Below are positions 44,383 to 52,156 of a stretch of DNA of 64,000 bases, piece by piece. The stretch lies in the NCBI GenBank assembly GCA_965226855.1, contig CBDDEE010000029.1, positions 186,001-250,000 on the forward strand, written 5' to 3'. Origin of the DNA: JAUXJB01 sp965226855 (lineage in GTDB: Bacteria; Myxococcota_A; UBA9160; SZUA-336). The stretch's first letter is position 1, and every line of letters starts with the position of its first letter. Under the pieces are notes generated by a model. The model did no database searches. It was not told where the DNA came from and saw nothing but the letters and a program-made list of their open reading frames with translations. Both the position numbers and the translations under genes were made by a program.

Positions 44383-44520
44383 ATGATCCCGCCGGCGTTT
44401 TGGGTCCTCTTGGCGGGGCTTATCCTGGCGGCCAGTTTCCTCTTTCACTGCATCGAGCGGCGCCGCCGGCGGTGGCGGTGTGCCTGGTGCAATAGGGGGG
44501 CCGACTGCCCCCACCACTAG
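44383..44520 (+). CDS. Small single-pass membrane protein
   Basis: 45 residues from ATG 44383: PPAFWVLLAGLILAASFLFH (one membrane helix), then an Arg-rich stretch and CAWCNRGADCPHH with three Cys and two His. Divergent from the small gene ending at 44096, starts 3 bases apart. Too short to classify; the Cys/His tail could bind zinc. Confidence 0.4.
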   Translation: MIPPAFWVLLAGLILAASFLFHCIERRRRRWRCAWCNRGADCPHH

Positions 44521-44565
44521 ATCTAGTGGGTGGGGGTAAGGCCCGCCGCCAGCGCGCCAGAAAAC

Positions 44566-44580
44566 TGATAACCATTCTCA
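44566..44580 (+). promoter_or_regulatory. Fur-box-like palindrome
   Basis: tgataaccattctca matches 13 of 15 positions of the 7-1-7 Fur core tgataatnattatca. It lies in a repeat-flanked gap upstream of a barrel fragment, so any target gene may be gone. Confidence 0.35.
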
Positions 44581-44643
44581 ATCGCGCGTCCGATTGGTGA
44601 CATTTTCAGCGTCCGCCCAGCCGATGAGCGGGGGTTCTTCGAG

Positions 44644-44901
44644 GTGCCAGTCGGCGATGGAGATCTGGCATCGGCGCCACGTACGTTACCCGATCACGAT
44701 TTCACGGTGAATATCCTCACCACCCAGCTGCGTTATCGTTGGGAGATAGCCCCGTTGACGGATCTCTATCTGGTCTACAACCTGGGCAACAGTCTGCTGC
44801 GAAGCGGTGACTCTAACTTCTCCGATCTGTTCAGCGATGCCTTCAAAGATCCCATCGTCGAGAACTTCGTAGTCAAGCTCCGGTATCGTTTCGGGAACTA
44901 G
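44644..44901 (+). pseudogene. C-terminal fragment of a DUF5916-like outer-membrane protein
   Basis: HDFTVNILTTQLRYRWEIAP, LTDLYLVYNLGNSLLRSGDS, then FKDPIVENFVVKLRYRFGN and stop. Beta-barrel strand pattern with Tyr/Arg-rich ends, as in the C-terminal domain of carbohydrate-binding/DUF5916 proteins. Repeat B DNA precedes it directly. Its stop overlaps the stop of the convergent CoA transferase in ctag. Confidence 0.6.
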
Positions 44902-46094
44902 GCATCATCACTGCCCTCGTCGAGTTCGCCGAGCAGCTCCCCCGTATCGGCGCCGAGAGCGGGTGCCGGGGTGATCGGCGGCGGCGGGCCATCCACCCGA
45001 ATGGGGCAGCCCGGTAGCGCAAGGCGCCCCCAGCCCGGCTGATCCTGCTCCACGATCATGCCGGATTCGCGCAGGTGACGGTTCTGCAGCACCTCTCCCG
45101 TATCGAGCACCGCCCCGCAGGCCACGCCGAACTCCGACAGGCGCTCCATCGCCGCGATCTTGTCGTGACCGCGCGTCCAGGCGCTGACGATCTCGCAGAC
45201 TTCGTCCTCGCGTGCGTTGCGCTGCGACTGGCGCGCGTAGCGCGGATCGTCGAGCAGGTCCTGGCGCTCGATCGCGCGCAGCAGCGCCTCCCAGTGGCGC
45301 CGCGACGAGAGCAGGATGTAGACGTAGTCGTTCGGCCCGCCCGGCTGGCAGGCGAACACACCGCTAGGCGCGGATCCGACGTAGCGGTCGCCGCTGCGCA
45401 CGTTCGGCTTGCCCGTCACGTAGGTGGGCACGAGCGCCGTGCGCGTCAGGTTCAGCACAGCGTCCTGCAGCGCGACCTCCACTCGATCCCCAAGGTCGGT
45501 GCGAAAGCGCCGGTGCAGAGCGGCGAGGATCCCGAGCGCGAGGTGCACACCGCTGCCGCTGTCTGCGATGGTCGAACCCATGCGGACGGGGGGCCGATCG
45601 GCCTCGCCGGTGACGCTCATCCCGCCCCCGGTGGCCTGTCCGACAAAATCGAGCGACTTGTAGTCAGACCACGGCCCCCCTGAGCGGTAGCCGCGGATCG
45701 AGGCAACGACCAGGCGCGGGAACGCCTGGCCCAGCCGCGCGGGCGCCAGGCCGAGCCGCGCGAGCGTGCCGGGCGCGAAGTTCTCGGCCAGAACGTCAGC
45801 GCCCTCGAGCAGTCGGTCGAGCTGCCTACGGCCCCCGTCCTTGGCCAGATCGAGTACGACGCTCCGCTTGCTCTGGTTGTAAAGAACGAAGAACGCGCTG
45901 TCGCGTTCCGGCGTCGCCCCTGCGAGCTGTCGCGACGGATCGCCGCCCGGCGGCTCCACCTTGATCACGTCCGCGCCGAGCCAGGCGAGGAGCTGGGTCG
46001 CGGAGGGACCCGCCTCGTACTGGGTGAGATCGATGACGCGCACGTCGGAGAGGGGATGCTCGCGACCGTCCGGGAGGACCTGTTCTGGTATCAT
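44898..46094 (-). CDS. Formyl-CoA-transferase-like family III CoA transferase
   Basis: 398 residues: DVRVIDLTQYEAGPSATQLL, WLGADVIKVEPPGGDPSRQL, NQSKRSVVLDLAKDGGR, ASIRGYRSGGPWSDYKSLDF and VEVALQDAVLNLTRTALV, where the Asp of LQDA aligns with the catalytic Asp of formyl-CoA transferase (Frc). The C-terminal part VLDTGEVLQNRHLRESGMIV and WGRLALPGCPIRV is also Frc-like. Start 46094 follows GAGGACC. Divergent from an acyl-CoA dehydrogenase start at 46194, so a shared promoter region lies at 46095-46193. Confidence 0.9.
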   Translation of the reverse strand: MIPEQVLPDGREHPLSDVRVIDLTQYEAGPSATQLLAWLGADVIKVEPPGGDPSRQLAGATPERDSAFFVLYNQSKRSVVLDLAKDGGRRQLDRLLEGADVLAENFAPGTLARLGLAPARLGQAFPRLVVASIRGYRSGGPWSDYKSLDFVGQATGGGMSVTGEADRPPVRMGSTIADSGSGVHLALGILAALHRRFRTDLGDRVEVALQDAVLNLTRTALVPTYVTGKPNVRSGDRYVGSAPSGVFACQPGGPNDYVYILLSSRRHWEALLRAIERQDLLDDPRYARQSQRNAREDEVCEIVSAWTRGHDKIAAMERLSEFGVACGAVLDTGEVLQNRHLRESGMIVEQDQPGWGRLALPGCPIRVDGPPPPITPAPALGADTGELLGELDEGSDDA

Positions 46095-46193
46095 GCCGAG
46101 AGCGTACCCCAGATGAGCGGCGGTCTTTAGATCGCAGCTCGATCCTGCCATCATACGTCTGGCCCGCGCCATCGGTAGCCGGGGAGAGGAACG

Positions 46194-46480
46194 ATGCTGC
46201 TGGACCTCAGTGAAGATCAGCGACTGATCGTCGAGACCGTACGCAAGTTCGTCGATATCGAGGTCGCGCCGGTCGCCAGTGAGCTCGATCACCGCGACGA
46301 GTACCCGACTGCGATCGTAGAGCGCCTGAAGGAGCTCGGGCTCTTCGGCGCAACCATCCCGGAAGCCTACGGCGGGATCGGTCTCGACCACACGACCTAC
46401 GCCCTCGTCATCGAAGAGCTGGCTCGGGGCTGGATCTCGATCGCCTCCCACCCGCGGCTCTTCGCCGCGGCCAAGCAGGT
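46194..46480 (+). pseudogene. Acyl-CoA dehydrogenase, N-terminal fragment
   Basis: From ATG 46194 after GGGGAGAGG: DLSEDQRLIVETVRKFVDIE, ERLKELGLFGATIPEAYGGI and YALVIEELARGWISIA, the N-terminal helical domain. Cut at about codon 95 by repeat B (ccaggcggcattagccggcc), losing the FAD domain and base. Confidence 0.85.
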
Positions 46481-46482
46481 AC

Positions 46483-46748
46483 CAGGCGGCATTAGCCGGC
46501 CGCAATTGGCACTACGCGGCACGCGTCCCGGGGAGCCCATGAGCACACTTCGCTTGCTGATCAATGACGTCTTGAGTTCCTACCTGAAATAGCTCCATAG
46601 GACACGGGGCCGCGCTCGCGCCGATTATAGAGCCCAGTCAGCGTGCGCCGGATCGAAAGCGAAGAGCCCTCCACCAGGCGGAAATCGGGGCACGAGCCGG
46701 CCCCATTTGGCACTACGCGGCACTACGTGGCACAAGATCAACCCCTAC
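46483..46748 (-). repeat. Repeat family B pieces
   Basis: 46483-46516 (ggcactacgcggcac) cuts the acyl-CoA dehydrogenase. 46640-46748 is the inverted counterpart of 9285-9395 (cggatcgaaagcgaagagcc to ggcactacgtggcacaagat). Confidence 0.7.
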
Positions 46749-46914
46749 ATGGCCCTCAGCGGTCAGACGCGCTCCGGGCGTTCGGCTTTCTAGACCGCAG
46801 CCAGATCGGCCATTTCACTGTCCGAACCTCTGTGCCATTTTCACTGTCCCCCCACTTTTTGTCGTTGCTGGCACTCAAGCGAAGTGGACGGGGCGAACAC
46901 CGGGAGGATCCGAG

Positions 46915-47160
46915 ATGAGCGAAGAAGACGATTTGCGAGCCGAGATCGAACGGCTGCGAGCCAAGATCGAGGCCATCGATGCCAACAAAGACCGGATCCG
47001 GCTGCAGGTCAGCGTGAAAGGGGCTCTGTCCCTGTACGGGATCCGCCGCTTCCCGGTCACGTTCTACGCGGACGAGTGGGAGACGATCCTCGAAAAGAGC
47101 GGCGAGATCCGCCGCTTCATCGCAGAGCACCCCGCGGAGCTCAAGCGCAAGGGCGCATGA
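46915..47160 (+). CDS. Small conserved protein with coiled-coil N-terminus
   Basis: 81 residues from ATG 46915 with GGGAGG upstream. Residues 1-35 (LRAEIERLRAKIEAIDANKD) form a coiled coil; residues 35-80 (QVSVKGALSLYGIRRFPVTF, YADEWETILEKSGEIRRFIA) are a compact alpha/beta segment I have seen in small uncharacterised proteins of several phyla. No known function. Confidence 0.7.
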   Translation: MSEEDDLRAEIERLRAKIEAIDANKDRIRLQVSVKGALSLYGIRRFPVTFYADEWETILEKSGEIRRFIAEHPAELKRKGA

Positions 47161-47435
47161 GCGGCTACTGAGCTACAGACCCTGGAATCGAAGGTAGATG
47201 TCCGAAATGCCGTAGGTGGCGAGAACTGTCACCGGGGACACAGCGCGGCGGCCGGGGAGTTTCTTCGGGACGTCGGGCGAGTTCTTGGCTCAACCTCCAG
47301 GAGCTCCGCGAGGCGCCGCGCGCAGGACAGAAGACGGGCGCGGCGATTGCTCGGCTACAGTCGGTGGATTCCGGCGATCGGCTGCGGGGTTCGGGGTGAG
47401 CTTCCGCCGTGAATCCTCCCTTCCGTAAAGGGGGT
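47161..47435. other. Non-coding stretch
   Basis: No frame with protein-like composition; runs into repeat family B at 47436. Confidence 0.4.
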
Positions 47436-47613
47436 GCCGCGCGCGCAGCCGCACGGGCCCTGCCGCGAGGCGCGCAGGAGGGAAACGAGGCGGCGTCCCT
47501 ACACCCACTAGATCTAATGCTCAAGGCCTTGTGCCACGTAGTGCCAATTGCGGCCGGCTAATGCCGCCTGGTGCCGCGTTTTGTCCCGTTTTTGGCGGCA
47601 GCGTCCTCCGAGA
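47436..47613 (+). repeat. Repeat family B, composite copy
   Basis: cgcgcgcagccgcacgggcc, cactagatctaatg, ttgtgccacgtagtgcc, ggccggctaatgccgcctgg, ttttgtcccgtttttggcgg and cgtcctccgaga. Same order as 59578-59766. Confidence 0.75.
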
Positions 47614-47709
47614 GCTCACGGCCGCTATACTTGGACACGCAGTACCTGTCCCGGCTGGCCAACTCCCACGAACTCCTAACGTGCTGCTCGCGTTTGAGGT
47701 CGAATAGCG

Positions 47710-48111
47710 ATGAAGGCGGCAAAGCTCATCTCGATCGTGCTGCTGGTTTACGTGGGAATCGTGGCCGCGTTTGAGTCGTTGCTCGGCTATTTCCAACCCG
47801 TGGAGGCCGATTCGGTCGTCATAACCACGACCGGTGAGGACGGAACGTCGAACGACAGGGTCTTGTCTCTTCTCGAGAGCAGTGGTCAGCTCTACGTGTC
47901 TGCCAACCACTGGCCTAGAGCCTGGTACAACCGAGCGCTGGAGAATCCGAGGGTCCTAGTCACTTTGGATAGCGAGAAGGAAGACTATCTCGCAGTACCC
48001 GTCAGCGAGGAAGAGCATGATCGCGTCAACGCCGAGCACCGCCATGGCATCGTGTTTCGCATTCTGACCGGATTTCCGCCAAGGTACTTTATCCGGCTAG
48101 ATCCACTCTAG
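47710..48111 (+). CDS. DUF385/F420-type nitroreductase-like protein
   Basis: 133 residues from ATG 47710. N-terminal membrane helix KLISIVLLVYVGIVAAFESL, then VVITTTGEDGTSNDRVLSLL, LYVSANHWPRAWYNRALENP and VLVTLDSEKEDYLAVPVSEE: the split beta-barrel of deazaflavin (F420)-dependent nitroreductases/quinone reductases. Length is normal for the anchored type. A truncated relative is at 42136-42354. F420 use is the family norm in actinobacteria but unproven elsewhere. Confidence 0.8.
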   Translation: MKAAKLISIVLLVYVGIVAAFESLLGYFQPVEADSVVITTTGEDGTSNDRVLSLLESSGQLYVSANHWPRAWYNRALENPRVLVTLDSEKEDYLAVPVSEEEHDRVNAEHRHGIVFRILTGFPPRYFIRLDPL

Positions 48112-48132
48112 CCGCTGTGGAGGCGACCGTTG

Positions 48133-48745
48133 ATGGCCGAGCTCGAATTTGGGTCTCTCGCTGCGCCGGCTCGATGCCGTTGCCGTGGCCGCACGCCAAG
48201 CCGAGGACCTCGGCTATCAGTTCGTCACGGCCGGAGAGCATGTCTTCTTCCACGGGCCGACTGGCAACAGCCTGATCTCGCTGGGCGGCCGCAGCGGGCG
48301 CGACCGAGCGCATCAAGCTGATGAGCACGATCGTCCTGGTTCCCCTCTACGCCCCGGCACTGCTCGCGAAGCAGGTCACCGCTCTCGACCTCGTCTCCGG
48401 CGGTTGCTTCCACCTGGGCGTGGGAGTGGGCGGTGAGTTCGCCCCGGAATTCGAGGCCTGTGGCGTCTCCGTGAAGGAGCGCGGCGCCCGTACCGACGAG
48501 GCGCTCGACGTCCTGACCCGTCTGTGGACCGAGGAGGAGGTCCACTTCGAAGGGCGCTTCACGCGACTCCCCGGCGTTTCGCTAGACCCGCAGCCCGTCC
48601 GGAAGCCGCACCCTCCGATCTGGGTTGCAGGGCGGCGCGAGGCGGCGATGAAGCGCTGCGCACGCTTCGGCGACGGCTGGCTGCCATACATGTACACACC
48701 AGAGATGCTCGCCGAGACGGTTGAGTGTGATCTCCGCGATGTGAT
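48133..48745 (+). pseudogene. Luciferase-like (LLM) flavin oxidoreductase, frameshifted and truncated
   Basis: MAELEFG opens in one frame, SLRRLDAVAVAARQAEDLGY and QFVTAGEHVFFHGP continue in a second, and IKLMSTIVLVPLYAPALLAK, LVSGGCFHLGVGVGGEFAPE, PHPPIWVAGRREAAMKRCAR in a third. The order and content are those of F420- or FMN-dependent bacterial-luciferase-type enzymes. The last quarter is lost at about 48745, where an enoyl-CoA-hydratase start on the other strand begins. Confidence 0.85.
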
Positions 48746-48779
48746 CCTTCGCAGCGTAGAGGACCGCCGGCTCGCTCAA
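48717..48779 (-). pseudogene. Enoyl-CoA hydratase, first 20 codons only
   Basis: From TTG 48779: SEPAVLYAAKDHIAEITLNR, the standard opening of crotonase-family enzymes. It then breaks off at the LLM oxidoreductase fragment. Confidence 0.55.
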
Positions 48780-48913
48780 CCCAGCTCCCCCACCAGGCCG
48801 GCAAGACACCCGAGCGTGCGCTCCTCGGATCCTTCCTCAACGGAGGCGGTCACCGCCTGGAAGTCAGTCACTCCCAGATCGCGAAGAGCCACAGTCTGGA
48901 ATCCGATCCGCAT
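48776..48913 (-). pseudogene. C-terminal fragment of an unidentified gene upstream of the hydratase start
   Basis: MRIGFQTVALRDLGVTDFQA, then SEERTLGCLAGLVGELG and a TGA that overlaps the TTG start of the hydratase fragment, so the two were an operon. Family not recognised. Confidence 0.35.
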
Positions 48914-48988
48914 CTGCCCCCTACCCTTATATGGAAGTCCCCGGGATCTTATCCCATCCGAGCTCCAGACCGAGGAATCCATTAGACG

Positions 48989-49255
48989 GAGCTGCGCGAG
49001 ATCGCGCGCGAGTGCGACGAGCACCACCCGGCCACGCTGGCGCTGCACGAGCCCAACTTTACCTTCGACCCGAGCAACCTCCGCACCGTCGTGGAGCCCA
49101 AGGGCGAGGGCTTCCGTATCACGGGGCACAAGCGCTTCGTACCGCTGGGCGATCGGGCGAGCCACTTCCTGGTCGTCGCCCGCGACGGACGCGAGGGGCT
49201 ATCAGGCCTCGAGGCGTTCATCGTCCCGCGCACGTGGACGGTCCGATGGGCGTAA
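48989..49255 (+). pseudogene. Acyl-CoA dehydrogenase, middle-domain fragment
   Basis: ELREIARECDEHHPATLALH, EPKGEGFRITGHKRFVPLGD and RASHFLVVARDGREGLSGLE: the beta domain of an acyl-CoA dehydrogenase. Both ends are missing; the frame leaves the family at IVPRTW near 49230. Confidence 0.75.
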
Positions 49256-49406
49256 TTTCGTTGCCAGATCGGAGTTCCAAGGCGCCTCTCTTGTCTGCCC
49301 ACGGTTCCTGATTCGTCCACGCCGGACTTAAACCGGACCTGGAGTCCTTTCCGCTCCTTCCACCAATTTTCTCCGCGAAGCAGTGCAGTCCATGAGGGGC
49401 AATAGC

Positions 49407-49727
49407 CAGCCCGTCTCACGAACTCCCGCGAGTTCTCTGGGGGGCCAACGAGGGGTAATAGCCGCATCGAGGGGACGAGACCGGTTCGCTCCGGACTCCC
49501 CCCACCGCCAAGCAGTCGGGCCAATCTCGACAGGGAGGAGACGAGGGCAGGTTTTCTCCCTAGTTTCCGGGGCTTTGCCGGAGTCGGGTGCAACACGAGA
49601 CGCCCGGGAGGCGCGGAAAGAGCCGCATTGTCGCTCCCAGTCTCGTCTCTCGATTTCCGGGGGGAGCGTTTACGCCGACGGCTTCCTCGTGAGTGTTCCG
49701 TTTACGCTACAGTGGCCACCGATGGCC
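49407..49727 (+). repeat. Dispersed repeat family A, copy 2
   Basis: 321 bp, about 85-90 percent identical by eye to 7559-7881, same orientation. Confidence 0.85.
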
Positions 49728-49819
49728 GTTTGGGCACTCATGACCTGGCGCACTCGCACTTCTCCTCGACGCCTGCGGAACTGTGAACCTCTATCCCGAA
49801 GCGTTCGGAGGCATCCGGA

Positions 49820-50263
49820 TCATCCGCCTTCGTCGTCACCCATGGCAGCACCATCGCGCCAACGTGCGTGAGTTAGCCAGGCGCGCGCCAACCACCACCC
49901 AGCGATCCATACCGGCAGGCTGATCACGGCCGCGTAGGCCGCGATCGCCAGTGGCCCGAGCAGCCCCGCCAACAGCGACGCCGCCACCGTGACCGCCCCG
50001 AGCCCGGTGCCCGCCCACCAGGCGCTCCGACGGTAGCCCAAACGCCAGACCCGCCGGCAGCCCAGCGCCAGCGGCAGGCCGCAGGGCGCGACGAACACCA
50101 GCGATCCCGCCGACATTACCATCGCCATCACCCACATGCCGGGTGGCGCCGATCCCGTCCCCGGCCCGAAGCGCACCGCCGCCGTCGCCATGACCCCGGT
50201 CGGCAGCCACAGCAGCGCCAGCAGCCAGAAACCGCGGCGCTCGATGAATCCCCGCGTCTCCAT
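49820..50263 (-). CDS. Four-helix integral membrane protein, hypothetical
   Basis: 147 residues from ATG 50263: FWLLALLWLPTGVMATAAVR, MWVMAMVMSAGSLVFVAPCG, WWAGTGLGAVTVAASLLAGL and LAIAAYAAVISLPVWIAGWW are clear membrane segments with Arg-rich loops between them. The C-terminus is acidic (MGDDEGG). No family recognised. 50264-50510 upstream shows no gene. Confidence 0.6.
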   Translation of the reverse strand: METRGFIERRGFWLLALLWLPTGVMATAAVRFGPGTGSAPPGMWVMAMVMSAGSLVFVAPCGLPLALGCRRVWRLGYRRSAWWAGTGLGAVTVAASLLAGLLGPLAIAAYAAVISLPVWIAGWWLARAWLTHARWRDGAAMGDDEGG

Positions 50264-50510
50264 GCCCCGGATTGTCGCAGCCAGCTCGTCGGGGAGAAAG
50301 AGGAAAGCAGGCGATGGGCGAACGCCCGGAGGGATGGAGGGAGAGGGTCTCCCGTCCCGATGCCGGGAGCGGCGTCGCAGCTCGCAGACTGCGAGCGGAG
50401 CGAGCCGGCCCAGTCCGCCGCCGAGTTGGTGGGTGGCGCGCGGCCTGGCGCGCCTGCCGCGTGTAGCGGCGCAGCGATTGGCTGGACTGCTTGGCGTAGA
50501 CGCAGACGGC

Positions 50511-50672
50511 TTTGCCGGAGTAGGCGCACCGCGAGACGCGCGCGACGTGAGGAACGAGCCACATTGTCGCTGCCAGTCTCGTCTCTCGGTTTCCGGGGGG
50601 AGCGTTTGCGCCGATGAGATGGCCCAGTGGAGATCCGGGCAAACCCGCCCCCGTCTCGTCCCTGTCGAGATC
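50511..50672 (+). repeat. Dispersed repeat family A, copy 3 (partial) with an inverted scrap
   Basis: 50511-50614 matches the right-central part of copies 1 and 2. 50630-50672 contains the complement of gacagggaggagacgagggc from the same family. Confidence 0.7.
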
Positions 50673-50789
50673 ATGTCGGGAGCAAGGCTTCGTCGTCCAG
50701 GTGGTCCGTTGTCCAGGACAGCGATCCGCCGCTATCCGCCACTAAACTGCGGCTCCGGCGGCCGCGGCGCCCGTTTTCAAGGATAGGAG

Positions 50790-50870
50790 TTGGTTTCGTG
50801 GACACCCCCAGACTTGGGGAGGAGGACACGATGCCGAGAAGACGGATGCGGGAGCGCGCGGTGGTCAGGA
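50790..50870 (+). pseudogene. IS3 terminus and orfA start, remnant
   Basis: tttcgtggacacccccagac, then a ribosome site and atgccgagaagacgg: the left end and first codons of the IS3 type seen at 3985-5667, decayed after about 10 codons. Confidence 0.6.
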
Positions 50871-51098
50871 CAAGAAACCCGTCCGAACCGCTACACAAAC
50901 CCGTCCCCTCAGGCTCGAGCTGCAGGGCGCCGAGCACGCCAAGATGTTCACCGTTGCCAAGTCCGTGAGCTTCGACATCCTGGGTGACGTCGCCGACGCG
51001 ATGGCCCCGATCCCGGGGCGTCTTCTCAAGCCAGTCGAGTCCGTGTATCATCGAGAACGCCCGTGGATATCATCGAGAACTCCCATAGGAGAGGCACC
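50871..51098 (+). other. Region upstream of the cupredoxin gene with a coding remnant
   Basis: About 50917-51030 reads LELQGAEHAKMFTVAKSVSF, then DILGDVADAMAPIPGRLLKP in one frame. It looks like a real protein end of unknown family without a start. Confidence 0.3.
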
Positions 51099-51416
51099 AT
51101 GAGACCAACATTTTCACTTCTGACTGCGGTCGCGCTGCTCGCCGTTCCGCTCGTGGCCGGCGCCGAGACACTCGTCGAGGTGGGGCACAATCGGCTGGAG
51201 CCGGCCGCGATCACGATCAAGAGCGGCGACACCGTGACGTTCGTAAACAAGGACCAGATGCCCGACGGGCACACGATCGTCGCTGACGACGGCACGTTCT
51301 CGAGCCCTCCGCTTGGCGAGGACGAGAGCTGGTCCCACACCTTCAATGCGGTTGGAGACCACGGCTACTCGATCGAGCAGCACCCGAGTGCCAAGGGGAC
51401 CGTGACCGTCGAGTAG
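51099..51416 (+). CDS. Cupredoxin-like exported protein lacking Cys and Met copper ligands
   Basis: 105 residues from ATG 51099 with AGGAGAGG upstream. Signal peptide RPTFSLLTAVALLAVPLVAG, mature plastocyanin/azurin-type sandwich: TIKSGDTVTFVNKDQMPDGH (first His ligand), SWSHTFNAVGDHGYSIEQHP. Relatives have YxCxxHPxMKG at the C-terminal ligand loop; here it reads YSIEQHPSAKG, so the Cys and Met ligands are replaced by Ser and Ala while both His remain. It may bind copper as a type 2 site or not at all. Its last 18 bases start the 166-bp segment repeated at 7420. Confidence 0.8.
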   Translation: MRPTFSLLTAVALLAVPLVAGAETLVEVGHNRLEPAAITIKSGDTVTFVNKDQMPDGHTIVADDGTFSSPPLGEDESWSHTFNAVGDHGYSIEQHPSAKGTVTVE

Positions 51417-51564
51417 GGCGACGTGTTCCGCCTGGAACGCGGCAACCAACAATCCGCCGAGCGAGCGACATTGCCAGTCGTCCAAGTCAAGCGAGGGTTC
51501 CCCGAGGGCTCCCAACTCCCCCGAATTCTCACTTAGTCCAGCCCCGTCTCACGAAATCCCGCGA
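51399..51564. repeat. 166-bp segment shared with 7420-7585
   Basis: Direct copy; begins within the cupredoxin stop region and ends at the first bases of family A. Confidence 0.85.
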
Positions 51565-51645
51565 TCGTAGGCCGTCAGCCGAGTTTGGACAGATTGGGTC
51601 GATGATCTAAGAGAGGGTTCCGGGCTCCGAGGGGAGAAGGAATCC

Positions 51646-52113
51646 ATGGCCAAGAAGGAATCGGCAGAGAAGGCGGTCCGCTGCCACGCGATGGCTGTCT
51701 CGAAAGGACGCGTGTTCCTCGCCAACCGGATGGGGCTGTTCGAGAGCACCGATCGGGGCGAGACCTGGACCGACCTCCAGATCGGTCGCTTCTCACCCTT
51801 GACCTACGCACGCGATGTGCGCGTAGCCCCTTATGATACCTCTACGCTGCTCGGCGCGTTCAGCGGGGCTGCGTTCAGCAACGCCGGCTCGGTCTGCATC
51901 AGCCAGGACCTCGGTCAGTCGTGGCGGCGCTTCGATCGGGGCGTGGGAGTGAAGGGCACCGCCATGATCATCGCCGCGAGCGCCGACGCCCCGAATCGCG
52001 TGTCGTTCGCCACGCGGGGCGGGCAGGTGTTCACGACCAGCGATTCCGGAGCGTCGTGGAGTGAGCACCCACTTCCGGGCGGCAGCCAGGATGTCTACGC
52101 GCTCGCCTGCTGA
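51646..52113 (+). CDS. BNR/WD40-like beta-propeller protein, probably 5'-truncated
   Basis: 155 residues: GLFESTDRGETWTDLQIGRF, SVCISQDLGQSWRRFDRGVG and GQVFTTSDSGASWSEHPLPG are three Asp-box (S-x-D-x-G-x-T/S-W) repeats of sialidase/Ycf48-type propellers. A complete propeller needs about twice this length, so the N-terminal blades are missing. The ATG at 51646 after GGGGAGAAGGA would still express it. Confidence 0.65.
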   Translation: MAKKESAEKAVRCHAMAVSKGRVFLANRMGLFESTDRGETWTDLQIGRFSPLTYARDVRVAPYDTSTLLGAFSGAAFSNAGSVCISQDLGQSWRRFDRGVGVKGTAMIIAASADAPNRVSFATRGGQVFTTSDSGASWSEHPLPGGSQDVYALAC

Positions 52114-52156
52114 GCGTATTGCCCGCGGCGAGCTCCGGTAGTCTCGCAAAGCTAGC

